From assembly GCA_013397455.1 (NCBI GenBank), contig VYZB01000520.1:1-64000 (forward strand): DNA of 64,000 nucleotides. Reading direction: 5' to 3'. The notes beneath the pieces were generated by a model that worked only from the letters and a program-made list of their open reading frames with translations, did no database searches and had not been told where the DNA came from. Every line of letters starts with the position of its first letter. Within the stretch, counting starts at the first letter, position 1. This document shows, in pieces, positions 38,308 through 49,925 of the stretch. A program made the position numbers and the translations under genes. The stretch is from Crotophaga sulcirostris. Taxonomy: Eukaryota > Chordata > Aves > Cuculiformes > Crotophagidae.

Positions 38308-39785
38308 ACGGAAAAAAACTTCAACTAGTCTGCTCCGTGAAAGACAATAAAAAATGTTTCTTCAAATATATTAATAATAATAGGAGGACCAAGGAGAATC
38401 TCCTTCCTTTACTGGATGCAGAGGGAACAGTAGTGACAAAGGATGAGGATAAGACTGAGGTACTTAATGCTTTCTTTGCCTTGGTCCTTAATAGAAAGGC
38501 AAGATGTTCTGTAGATACTCAGCCTCCTGAGCCAGAAGACGGTGAGGGTGAAGTCCAACATGGATTTATGATAGCCAGATCCTGCCACACCAACCTGATC
38601 TCCTTCTATGACAAGGTTACCCGTTTAATGGACAAGGGGAAGGCTGTGGATGTGGTGTATTTGGATTTGGTAAAGCCTTTGACACCATTTCTCACAGTAT
38701 TCTGCTTGAGAAACTGGCTGCCGTTGGTCTGGACAGGCACCCTCTCTGCTGTGTAAAAAAATGGCTGGAGGGCTGGATCCAAAGAGTGGTGGTAAATGGA
38801 GTTAAATCCAGTTGGAGGCCAGTCACAAGTGGTGTTCCCTAGGGTTCAGTGCTGGGTCCAGTTCTGTTCAATATCTTATTCAATGGTGTGGATGAGGGGA
38901 TTGAGTGTACCCTTAGTAAGTTTGCAGGTAACACTAAGCTGAGTGGTAGTGTTGATCTGCCTGAAGGAAAGGAGGCTCTGCAGAGGGATCTGGACAGGCT
39001 GGATCGATGGGCTGAATCAACAGGATGAGGTTCAACAAGACCAAGTGCTGAGTCCTGCACTTGGGACACAACTACCCCAGGCAGCATTATAGATTTGGGG
39101 GAGATTGGCTGGAGAGCTGCCTGGCAGAGAAGGACCTGGGGATGCTGGTTGATAAACGACCGAATATGAGCCAGCAGTGGCCCAGGTGGCTAAGGAGGCC
39201 AATGGCATCTTGGCCTGTGTCAGAAACAGTGCGGCCAGCAGGACCAGGGAGGTGATTGTGTCCCTGTACTCAGCGCTGGTGAGGCCACACCTTGAGTGCT
39301 GTGTTCAGTTTTGGGCCCCTCACTACAAAAAGGACACTGAGGTGCTGGATTGTGTCCAGAGAAGGGCAACGAGGCTGATGAAGGGGCTGAAGAACAAATC
39401 TTATGAGCAGTGGCTGAGGGAACTGGGACTGTTTAGCTTAGAGAAGAGGAGGTTGAGGGGAGACCTCATCACTGTCTACCGCTATCTGAGAGGAGATTGT
39501 AGCGAGGTGAGTGTTGGTCACTTCTCCCAAGTGACAGGTGATAGGACAAGAGGAAACGGCCTCAAGTTGCACCAGGTGAGGTTCAGACTAGACATTAGCA
39601 AAAATTTCTTCACTGAAAGGGCGCTCAGGCAGTGGAACAGGCATCCCAGGGAGGTGGTTGAGTCACCATCCCTGGTGATGTTTAAAAGACGGGTAGATGA
39701 GTTTCTCAGGGATATGGTTTAGTAAGTGGTCAGGTACAGTTGGACTTGATGATCTCAGAGCTCTTTTCCAACCAGATGATTGTAA
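38308..39785 (+). mobile_element. CR1 LINE with internal deletion and long C-terminal ORF
   Basis: This plus-strand CR1 is 5'-truncated. It begins at the block just before the RT (SVKDNKKCFFKYI, LLPLLDAEGTVVTKDED) and has lost about 100 codons at about 38,558, where GEVQ joins HGFMIARSC. It then continues through the RT and C-terminal region to the 3' tail ending at 39,785. Defects seen are a one-base deletion in the YLDF block near 38,664-38,672, a TAG stop at 38,840-38,842 in the position normally Gln of the VPQGS block, and replacement of the FADD aspartates by Gly and Asn at 38,921-38,932. The tail ends with degenerate octamers. It is the least decayed copy in its C-terminal part, but it cannot make an active enzyme. 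Confidence 0.95.
39177..39722 (+). pseudogene. CR1 ORF2 C-terminal fragment, 181 open codons
   Basis: This is the longest open frame in the window. It covers the region downstream of the [59 protein letters not shown], and the end [14 protein letters not shown] with a TAG stop at 39,720-39,722. The Met at its start is incidental, since the frame of the original protein continues further 5' and is broken upstream. It lacks the RT active site and is a remnant, not a gene. Its open state suggests a younger copy than its neighbours, or chance. Confidence 0.9.
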
Positions 39786-40824
39786 GTAAGACATGGAAAT
39801 ATAATCTAAATATGGAAGATCTAAAAATAAGTTAAATAATTTGAATATTTAAGAAATTCAATAGAAAATAATTATAATGAAATAAATCCCCTAATATGCA
39901 GTTATGAAATGGTTAAATGCTGGCATTTCCTGCCTTTCAATACTTGGCTTTTCAAAATAAAATGTCCTTTTAGTATTGTGAAGAAATGATACCTTGGTTT
40001 TGATTGATGATGACTTTTTTCAAGCCAAAGACTGAAAAGTTTTATAGAGTATTATTCCTCATCAAGAAAATGAAACTTTTGCAAATAAATATTAATGACA
40101 TTTTGTTCTAGATATTGTTTGTTTCATTTCATCATCATAATGAAGAATAATAGTCTAGGGTTGCTTTTTTTTTAAGGTGACCTTACAATGTCACTTACAA
40201 AACTATCATAGATAAATAGTTGTCTCTGTCAAACAGAATGTTGATTTCTTAAAAGAAATAGGGCGAGAAATTACTGAAATCAACTTGTGTGCTTTAAGTA
40301 CGTTACACAGAGAGATGATTAAATGCAAAATAATACGCATATTTTCACCTAAGATTAAGGTATTACATAAAATTACCCAGACAACCTTTTTTTCTAGTCT
40401 TTATATCTTCTTGCAAGGTCTTCTCACGCATCACACTAAGGTTTCACATTTTTCAAGGTCCTCTTTCAAAACAGGGCCATACCTTCAGCAACAAAGTGAA
40501 GTAATTCAGTGATTCCTGCTATTTTTTTACTTCTCAATTTTATAGGAAAAAGAAAAACATAGATATACATGATTTTCATGATGATAGTGGTGGTGGCCTC
40601 GGATATCTAATGGGATATGCTGACGGTTCGGGTTTTCTTTCAAGATATTTTTATGTAGTTATTCTTCTTCAGTTGACAGATGTTTGTTTGATCAGTGATC
40701 TTCTATTGGATACCCAGAGTATGAATTCATACACTGACATGTAATTCAATCAAATTAAGCAGTGCATGTTTGTCTAGCCAAGGTCTATTTAGATCTTCCC
40801 TGCATGCACATACATATGAGGTCA
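39786..40824. other. AT-rich spacer between CR1 copies
   Basis: No gene, RNA or transposon was recognised between the plus-strand copy and the minus-strand copy that follows. Confidence 0.6.
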
Positions 40825-41692
40825 GACATGAAGAAACCCTCTCAGTCTCCTCTTCTCCAGGCTGAACAGACCAAGTGGCCTCAGCCGATCCTCATACGAC
40901 TTCCCCTCTAGACCTTTCACCAGCTTTGTGGCCCTTCTCTGGACACTCTCCAGTAGATTTATGTCCTTTTTATACTGTAGCACCCAAAACTGCACACATT
41001 ACTTGAGGTGGGGCCGCACCAGTGCAGAGTAGAGGAAAACAATCACCTCCCTTGACCTGTGCTTGATGTACGCCAGAACATGGTTGACCATCTTGGCTGC
41101 CAGGGCACACTGTTGGTCCATGTCTCTTTGAGCCCAACCTATCTACCAATTGTGCACCCATTGTATTCTGTGTTTATCCAATTGAATTCTGGACATTTTG
41201 TTTATGAGGATACTGTGAGAGGCAGTATCAAAGGCCTTGCTGAAATCCAGGATAACAACATCGACCGGTTTTCCCTGTTCGACTAGGTGGGTGACCCTGT
41301 GGTAAAAGGATATTAAGTTTGCAAAGCAGGACCTCCCCTTGATAAACCCATGCTGGCTGGGACTAATGACTGCGTTGTCCTTCAGATGTTTTTCGGTAAC
41401 TCCCAAAATAATGTTCTCCATAATCTTACCAGGCACTGAAGTTAGACTGACAGGCCTGTAGCTACTGAGGTCATCCCTGCTGCCCTTCTTGAAGACTGAG
41501 ACAACATTTGCTAGCTTCCAGTCAGCTGGTACCTCTCCAGATTCCCGAGAATGTTGAAAAATCATTGAGAGATGTCTCCCTATGACATGGGCCAGTACTT
41601 TAATACTCTTGGATGAATCCCATCAGACCCCATGAACTTATAGGGATCCAGCTGGAGCAGCAGATGCCTCACAAGTTTGGAGTTAATTGGGT
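40825..41692 (-). mobile_element. CR1 LINE on the minus strand, RT core deleted
   Basis: Reading the minus strand from 41,692, the copy starts before the RT and gives a 140-codon open piece (41,565-41,143). This carries [48 protein letters not shown] and DFSKAFDTASHSIL, and ends QWVHNW. At about 41,140 it jumps to the C-terminal region (CALAAKMVNHVLAYIK, then [25 protein letters not shown]). The segment that would hold the VPQGS and FADD motifs is missing, so this copy has no RT active site. The 3' tail is also absent. The low-coordinate end is near 40,825. It belongs to a different subfamily from the copy at 38,308. Confidence 0.93.
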
Positions 41693-44594
41693 TCTTTGTG
41701 TTGGACCTCATACATGTATGTGAATACACAACCCACATCATAGCTGATGATTTTTTTTATATTTACTTTTTTTAATATTTATATATATGTGCAAGCAGAC
41801 ATATCTGTATATATACATATATATGTGTGTAAGTGTGCGTAGATATATGAAGGAAACATTTTTCACGTCTGTACTTGTGAACACATATACAAGTTTAAGC
41901 AAGACAAAAAAAAGAAAATTCACAATATTCTTTCTTCTGTTTACAAGCTCTGAGATGCAATTATTATAAGAATTAAAGTAGAAATGCTGAAGAAGGGTAA
42001 TTGACTGCTGAGATATCTTGTTCTCTTTTCATTATTTTTATTAAACACAAATGACACCTAAATTGTATTTGCCAGATTATGTTCCCCAAGAGAAGCTCTA
42101 TAAACCACAGTTTATATAACACAAAATGCATCTACGTACTTCATGAAATGACCATAGTACTGTTAGTAAGATATAGTATCAAAAGCCATTATTTTATTGC
42201 ACTGCCTGAAAGCAAGTAACTGTATATAACTCTTGAAAGTATCCATAGAGGAAGAGGCCCACACTAGCACATTTCCTTTAAATGATATGATTCTATCTTT
42301 TGGAAAAGAATGCTACAGTGAACTAACAAAGACTTATCCCAGCCTTTCCCCTTACTCTTTAGGTCTGAGCAGATCTGCCTATGAGCATAAAAGGAACCAC
42401 ACCTGAGTACCTGGAGAAGCTAGGAGCAAAATCTACAGAAGGCTTTACAACACTGGTTGCTAAGGCATTTTCTGTTTCATTGGGTCACTAAAGCAAGCAG
42501 AAATTTGACACTTAGAAACTTCTGACAGTTTGTGTCACGGTGACCTGGGTTTTCAATATACCTAAGATGCACTGTGGAACTTTACTGAGGACATATACCT
42601 AAAGTCTTTTCGGTAGTAGGAGAACCTCAAAATGTCTAATAACAATAAAAAATCCAAACAATCAAAAAAACCACTCTCATCAATATGAACTTTCCTGTTA
42701 ACTTAAAGATTCTATTGTTTTTTCCTTAAGAAAAGGCCAAATTCAGGCAAATGGAAGTTGAAAACAGGGAAAGAATCAGGTCCTTAACATAAAAAAAGGA
42801 AAATCAACTGTCTTGATTATTGATGACCGCACTGCAAGGAATCTCAGTCAGCTGATCTGTCACATTTACAGTAAGCAAAAGAACATGTGTGTATTACATT
42901 CAGAATTACACTTGCACTACACAATTCGTATTACACAAATATGTCTAGTTCTTCGAAGTTAGAGTCCAGAGTTAAGACTGTTTCTTTCTGCAATGAAAAT
43001 AGAAGACAATGTGATATGAATGACAATAATTTCAAAGACTTCAAGAATGAAGTTAGTGATGACCATCTTCTTTGAAGAGCTTTCATTGCGAAGCAGAAGT
43101 TACGAGTGGGAAACACTATCATTAGCACTGATGATGACAATGCAAAATTATGGATTTGGGGGTTCATATTAAAAGACACAGGTCACCAACCTACTTCTAA
43201 AGCAGCAGACCTTGTATTAAGCTTGTCAGAAAGGAGTTACATATTCCTAATCTTAAAGACTGAATACGTACTTTTAAGGCAAAAACTTAAAGGAGGAGAT
43301 AGAATTTCTCTAATACAAAGATAACACAACTTGAGTCCCTGGCTTCCAGGGATGTAGCTCCATTGACTATGGTATCGATTTCTAGTAGTTAGGTATTCCT
43401 TTGCTGTATCAGAGCACCAGCAGTAGAACAAAACTGGAGAGGATGGTGTACAATTATTATCTTGCTTCTTTTGTCTGTTTTTCAGCTCCCGAGATGCTTG
43501 TGAGAAATAAGAATTCTTTTAAAATATCTGATTGCTAGAATAAAAAGGGAAATTACAAGCAGTAACTTTCAGGAAGGTTATAACTTCAGCACAGAACATG
43601 TGTATTTGTCTTAGGCATATGAGTGGTTATTCAAAATAGATGAAATAGCTTTCATATATATTGTATCTGCCGGGCTAGAAATAGAGATATGAAGCATGGC
43701 AGCACAGCAGATGATTTGAATGTGTAACTGATAGCTTCCATCAAGAAAGTCCATGGTGTCAGAAGAGAGGTAGGACATAACCTGTGAAATCAATCCTTTG
43801 CAATTTTACACTGTTTTGCCATGCCAAGTTATATTTTAAGGCACTTCAAGATGTATGTTCAAGGACCTTAACAATAGAGGCCATAATGACAAACTAAGTA
43901 GCAAAGGCAAAAAGAAAACAGCTGTTACTGGTTTTGACTGAAGAAAGCAGTATTTACTGGCAACAGTTTAAAGTGAAAGCTGAAAAGGGGAAAGCCAATT
44001 GCTACATTTTGTCAATCATGTGTCATGAATGCATGCACACATAAGTTTCATATGACGTTAACTGGAAGTAAAAGCTGTTGTAGATGACTTTATTCTGTGT
44101 AGAAAGGTCTCTCTGACTAAAGAATGGGAAGACAAGATCTAGTGTCAACAAGTATATCCCAAATAATTTGTACCAGTTGAAATTCTGTGCCTGATTTCAA
44201 ACCATACTTCTGTAAATTAAATATATTCAGAGGTCCATGCTTTTATGTTTTATTTTTAATTATTGAATTCATGTTGTAACAATTTACAGCACTGAATTTT
44301 GAGTGACAAAATTTTAAAAAGTGGACTGAAATTTGTGTTCACAAATGACTATAGAGACAAGCACAACATTTAACTATCTCCTACCTTATTCTCTAAGCCT
44401 GCTGGAATTTTTTCTGTCACCTAAGTGGCTAGATTTGAAAAATCTATGAAAACTGAAAAATACATAAAATAACTTGATATTCTGTTTTGATCTAAAGTAG
44501 AATCAGTTTTCTAAATTAAGATAAGCCTCTTTTAAGTACTTCCATTTTCTGAAAGTTAACTGCATATTTTTCAGACAGTGTTTCTCTCTAGAAG
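41693..44594. other. AT-rich DNA with a TA/TG tract, no gene recognised
   Basis: A tract of TATA and TGTG words lies at about 41,755-41,840. Open frames at 42,887-43,075 and 43,106-43,324 on the plus strand have somewhat protein-like composition but no domain I recognise. They overlap minus-strand frames of similar length, so they are treated as chance. Confidence 0.55.
41755..41840. repeat. Imperfect TA/TG-rich simple repeat
   Basis: Alternating T/A words with later TGTGTG words and several short palindromes such as acatatatatgt. It is low-complexity sequence and the likely reason for the Tyr/Ile-rich open frames on both strands here. Confidence 0.75.
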
Positions 44595-44850
44595 TCGTAA
44601 CACGGGGCACTGATGCGCAGAAAGGCCACTACTTATACTTACTGCTATAGAAAACAAGGCCATCGTAAAGCTGGCGGAACTGTAAGTGAAAGGGGCAAAA
44701 ATGGGTCACACCTACAGCTGACCCAAAACTGACCAACAGAGTATTCCACCCCATATGCATCATACTAACTATAAAACTGAGTGATCAAAGGGGTCAGGCT
44801 CTCTTCTTTGATGTCTGATGTCCAGTGAGGACCTTTCTCTCTAATGAGTG
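44595..44850 (+). mobile_element. Fragment of an ERVL-type LTR
   Basis: Bases 44,714-44,779 align by eye with 18,014-18,079 in the first LTR. Both have cagctgac, aaactgaccaa, a tatt/tact-ccac/ccat block, ccatatg, and a tact-aa-ataaaa-ctg ending. The downstream part (ggggtcaggctctcttctttgatg) is also typical of an avian LTR leader. Boundaries are approximate and the left part is more diverged. No retroviral coding sequence is adjacent. It is related to, but not the same subfamily as, the 17.8 kb LTR. Confidence 0.6.
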
Positions 44851-47800
44851 ATATTTGATACCATTCTCATATGCAATGGTGTATTGTTTTGTTCTCTAAT
44901 GATTAATATGCATAAACGAAGGGTATTTAAATGCCCAAAGTTCTTCCAAAATTGATCAGAGAATTAAATAGTCATTTTACACATTTTTCTGTCACATAAA
45001 TCTGCAACAGATTATTTCCAATATTAAATTTCCAGAGGAAAATGTGTGGTTTAGGTGATTTTCCGTAAGAACTGGTTCAGGCACACTGATCATTTTCCAG
45101 ACTATTCCCTTTCCACATATGTTACAGGACACTTGTGTTGGTCAAATATAGGATAATTATAGACTCGGTTATCATTTTCCTAGCTGTTAATACTAAACAA
45201 AAAGAAAATACTTTAAAAAGAATTCTTGCTCAGTTGAAGGAAAAAAAACCAACATTGGATTGAAATCTTGAAATCAAAGTGATGTTGGACAGTGAGAACT
45301 GTGCAGGCCGTTGACTCTTCTACATGACATTTTTCCATTTCTAGTTGGTGAATGTGCTTCATACTGAAGGATCTTGTGAGGAGAGTATGGGCAGTTTATA
45401 TGGCAAAATTGGCAAAATTAGGCTTCAGCTTAACAGTGGAGCCATGCATGAAGAGTTACAAGTAGTTTTTTTCCATTGCATGATCTTATCTTAAGCAAAC
45501 AGAAATTATTCATCAGTTGCAGATCAGGCCAACTACGTACATGCCTAACATATGGAGTGATGGTGAGAGAGGATAAAGCCAAATGACAGTGCTGAAAATG
45601 TATGAGTCAGAGGTCTGGCCGCAGTGGTGTCTGAGATGGAGCTGGGTGTCTGAGTCTGACTCACTGTCTGAGATTTGACAGATAGACGCACACTGCATGA
45701 AGAAATGCTAATGGTCAGGGAACGAAGGGACCTGGTGTCTGACTTCCTGTAGATGAGCCATTCCTCCACAGAGAACTCAAAATACACGCTTCAGACTCTG
45801 CTGTACCTTGCATCAGTAGCAGTCGTGCTGTCAGAGATGTTTCATATTGCCTGTAAGTCTGTTTGCTTATTAGGGAAAAATGATATAACAAAACCAGATT
45901 TATTCCCTGCAACTATGGGGAAGGGACGGACAATACACATCCATCAACACTGTATGTATGTGTACAACCCAGATTAACACCTCTGTCTTTCAGTTTTCTT
46001 TCTTTCTTTCACATCAGCTTGGATAGATTAATCCACCGATTTCGTGGTACGCACAGTCTGATGCATGAAGATCACACAGCAGGTTGTTGAAGACTTGTCC
46101 ACCAGAATGGGAGCTAAATTCAGAGAGGAGTGTTTGTGGATTAACTGAACACAAGTAATATTAATTGCTGATTTTTTTCCTCAGGTATCATGCTGATGAT
46201 ATTACAGTTAAATTTAGTTCCTGAGACCCATGAAGATGATGGTTTTCTTGAAAAAAGAGTAAAAATGAAACTGAAATTATGGCCATTAGTATCTATGAAT
46301 ACAGCTATTAAGAGAGGGATATTAAGTACTTCTAAATGCATTTAATTATGTTGATAGATAGACTTTCCCATTTCTGCCTATGTTTTTCAAACTGCTGTCA
46401 GTAAGAAAAGACAAAAAACCCAACATCTTTCTAAAAACATAAGATTTGTTATAAAAGAACTCATAGAAAATTATATTGGTATACCAAAAATATGAATTTT
46501 CAGAGTAAAAATAACTGAATGCAAAAAGTGTTAATTCTGGTTTGTTCCTTTCAGTTTGTGAGGACAAATATATATGTTCAAGAGCGAATGAATATTTCTG
46601 TAGCACTCTTATTTCACAACAAAAAGGTTTTCCCTTTTTATTTATAACTACAAAGCTTGACTGCATTAAATTGAGCTTTTTTTTTTCCATTTTCCAGAAG
46701 CGTACTTTATTCCTGATACCATAAAACCAAAACTGTGGAGGTGTGGAGGTAACCGGAACTGAGCTATAACAAAATGCTTCCTTCTTTTTTTAAATGCATA
46801 GAAAGTGACTGGAGATACATATACTTTCTTTTTGTGGCTATTAGTTGTGAACTAATAACAAGTTTTCTTCTCCTAAATATGAACTTGAAACTAACAATCA
46901 CCTTTGATTTGATAAATAATATTTCAGGAGTTCAAGACTTGCTTGTACAGGGAGTCTTTACAGTATATATAGATAACTCACCCCTAGATGTCTTAGTCTT
47001 TCTTAAAATACCAGCTTCATCTCAAAAGGAATTTCCTTTGCCTTACTTGTTCCCCATCCTTCATTAGTACATTCTTCAGTTTTTTACTACTTATAACAGT
47101 AACTAAACAGTCAATTCAATTTTAAATCATTTTAAACATGAGATGTATCTGAGATGCATCAGTGAACTTGGTTTTAGTAGGTAGAAATGGGTGCTTCATT
47201 GAAGTGTTAGGCCAGTTTACATGAACAGAGAGTCTGGCCCATAATCTTTTAATGAATTAAGACAAAAACGGAAAGGATAGAACCCAAAAGTTGAAGTTGA
47301 CTGACTAATTGCTCAACTCATTTTTAATTATCACATACACTACTACACTGCTTTTACTATGTTGAACAAGTAGGGTCAGCTACAAAGCATTTGTGTACAT
47401 TTTAAGAAATATATTTCTCTCATAGTTTGGGATGAATCTCCAGATGTCAAGAGGCTATGTATGCTGTCAAACTGCCCACTCACTGTCCTCAGTGTACATT
47501 TACCAAAGTGTGGCAAGGTTGCATTTCCCAAGAGGAGGTGCAAGGGATCACCGTCTCAGCTGCTACTGTTTTCCAGCATGTAATTGAAATTCACCTCACT
47601 CACCTGTGCACGCTGAGATGAATAAGAGATAAACCAGCTAGATGGCTCAGGTTTTGCCCTGCATTCGTTTACAATTTATATGTTTTGCTATTAGCAAAAT
47701 ATTAGTTCCTTTTAGAAAGAGCACAGGAAAGCAAACCCCATTATGCCCTTCCTGTAGAGACTCTAATATGTCATTTGCTACATCAGGATGTGAAGGAGAA

Positions 47801-47954
47801 GATGAATAGGATAGTTGAAGACAAAACCATATCCCAAATTCCTTTCCTTCTGATTCATTAAAACCAGGACCAATGTCTTTCCTTACTTTCTGCTATAATA
47901 TAGAGTTCCTCTTGGAGAAAGAAGGAATATAACAAAAGCCTTGGCATTAGGGTG
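44851..47954. other. AT-rich DNA, no gene recognised
   Basis: No transposon or gene was recognised. Small features are a 9-bp tandem ggcaaaatt at 45,402-45,419, three GTCTGAG heptamers at 18-19 bp spacing (45,629-45,672), and an 8-bp tandem gtggaggt near 46,736-46,751. The minus-strand open frame of 114 codons at 46,346-46,690 is Tyr/Phe/Lys-rich and looks like chance in AT-rich DNA. Confidence 0.55.
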
Positions 47955-48998
47955 CTTACTAAGGGTACACTCAATCCCCTCATCCAGATAATCAATAAAG
48001 ATATTTAACAGAACTGGATCCAACTTTGAGCCCTGGGGAATATCATTTTCACAGAATTGGCCAATTTAAGTTCTAGTTGGGCTTTAGTCTTTCTTATTTT
48101 CTCTCTGCATGATCTCACTTCACCCTTATAGGCCTCCTGAGATGCCTGCTCATTCTTTCAAAGCTATCTGCTTTTTTCGAAGATCCGCCCAAAGCTCTCT
48201 GCTAAACCAGGCTGGTTTTCTTCCCCAATGGTTCATTTTTTGGCACAAGGGCTAGGTCTGTTCTGCCACCAGGATTTCCTTCTTGAAGAGAATCCAGCTC
48301 TCTTGGGCTCCTTTGCCCTTTAGGACTGCCTCCCAAGGAACTTTATCAAGCAGCCTTTTAAACAGTCCGAAGTCTACCCTCTGCAAGCCCAAGGTGGCAG
48401 TTCTGTTGACCCTGCTCGTTATACCTCCATGAACTGAGAATTCTCTCATCTCATGACTGCTGTGCCCCTGGTGTTCTCCAACCATCACATTACTGACAAG
48501 TCCCTCTGTTCACAAACAACAGGTCTAGTGGGGCACCTTCCCTAGTCGGTTCACTACAAGTTGCATTCAGGAAGTTGTCTTCCACATGTTCCAGGAACCT
48601 CCTAGACTGCTTTCTTTCTGCTGTATTATACTTCCAGCAGACATGTGGTAAGTTGAAGTCTCCCCCAAGAGCAAGGGCTAGAGATTGCAAGACTTCTCCC
48701 AGTTGCTTGCAGAATATCTCATCAGTCTCTTCTTCCTGGCTGGGTGGTCTTTAGCAGACTCCCACAACAATACCTGCCTTATTGGGTGTTCCACTGATTT
48801 TTTTACCCATAGTCACTCAACCCTATCATCACCAACATTGAGCTCAAGGCAATCAAAACACTCTCTAACACAGAGGGCTACCCCAACGCCTCTCTTTCCT
48901 TGCCTGTGCTGCCTGAAGAGTCTATAGCCAACCATGGTAGCACTCATTATGCAAGTTGTCCCACCACGTTTCCAAAATGCCAATTATATCAGAATTTT
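47955..48998 (-). mobile_element. CR1 LINE piece A: endonuclease, linker and RT fragment
   Basis: On the minus strand from 48,998 the copy enters inside the CR1 endonuclease domain, with relics of its ETWW, YRLFRQHRQGKR and GVALCVRECFD blocks. It continues through GGDFNLPHVCWKYNTAE (about 48,665-48,610), REGAPLDLLF and the linker (TATLGLQRVDFGLFKRLLD, VPWEAVLKGKGAQESW) to [11 protein letters not shown] near 48,060. At about 48,047 it jumps directly to an RT piece ([20 protein letters not shown]) and stops at 47,955, so the RT N-terminal half is missing. The 3' tail is absent. This is the only copy in the window with substantial endonuclease sequence. Confidence 0.93.
48490..48998 (-). pseudogene. 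CR1 ORF2 endonuclease domain relic
   Basis: This is the apurinic/apyrimidinic-like endonuclease region of CR1 ORF2, which in an active element nicks target DNA to prime reverse transcription. The GDFN block typical of this nuclease superfamily is readable at about 48,665-48,654 on the minus strand. It lies within a 66-codon open piece running from 48,690 to 48,490. Upstream, in the same orientation, the domain is readable only with frameshifts and stops back to the junction near 48,998. The first catalytic blocks are missing. Confidence 0.85.
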
Positions 48999-49925
48999 CA
49001 TGTTCAGCTTGGTGTCCACCAGGATCCTCAGATGTTTTTCTGCAAGTTTTCTTTCCAGATTGTTGACTTCTAAGCCTCTACTAAGGAATGGGGCTATTCC
49101 TGCCTAGGTACAGGGGCTGACATTTCTCTTTGTTGAACTTCATGAGATTCCTGTCAGCCTGTTTCTCCAGCCTTTTGAGGTCCCTCTGAATGGCAGTACA
49201 ATGATCTTGGGCATTAACAACTCCTGCCAGTTTTGTATCATCTGCAGACTTGCTAAGGATGCACTCTGTTCCATCATCTTAATCTGTTCTGTCATTAATG
49301 AAGATGCTAAATAGTATTGATCCCAGTATCGACCCCTGGGGTACACCACTGGCCTCCAGATGGACTTTCTGTCAATGACCACAACTCTCTGAGCCCAGCA
49401 GGTCAGCCAATTTTCAGTCCATCCCACTGTCCATTTGTCTAGTTCATATGACATCAGTTTGTCCATGATGATATTATTAGAGACAGTGTGAAAAGCCTCA
49501 CTAAAATGAAGACAAAAAAATCACTCTTACCCTCTTTCATCCTTTAAGCTACTCATTTAACTGTAGAAGGCTATCGGGGTGTACAGGCATGATTTACCTT
49601 TCATAAATCAATGCTGACTCCTCTCAATCACGTTCTCGTTCTTAATATATTTTGAAATAGTTCCAGGATTAGTTACCTTTCCAGGGACAGAGGCTGGGCT
49701 AATAGGCTAACCAGTGGTGTAGTCCCCTGTCTCTTCTCTCTTGTCCTTCTTTGAGATGAGGTGACTTTTTCCTTCACTCATTCGTTTCTCATAGACTTCC
49801 TACAGTTGCCACAACCTTTCAAAGATGGCCAAAAGTGGCCTTGTAATGAGATCAGTCAGTTCCCTCCACACTCAAGGGTGCATCCCTTGAGGTTCTATCA
49901 ACTTGTGTATGGCCAGTGCTTACTA
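48999..49925 (-). mobile_element. CR1 LINE piece B: RT and downstream region
   Basis: Directly 5' of piece A on the same strand lies a second CR1 segment from a different subfamily. From 49,925 it reads through the pre-RT region (ATFGHL, then degenerate KKDK and SVPGK blocks), a degenerate SEAFHTVSNNIIMDKLM block (about 49,508-49,455), ENWLTCWAQRVVVI, and SADDTKLAG with its two Asp retained (about 49,246-49,220). It continues to the LVDTKLNM block near 49,010. Several frameshifts separate these pieces. It ends at about 48,999, where piece A starts. The C-terminal third and 3' tail are missing. Confidence 0.92.

Noticed and set aside
46346..46690. 114-codon open frame on the minus strand
   Set aside because: Dominated by Tyr, Phe, Lys and Asn as expected from translating AT-rich DNA. 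No domain seen.
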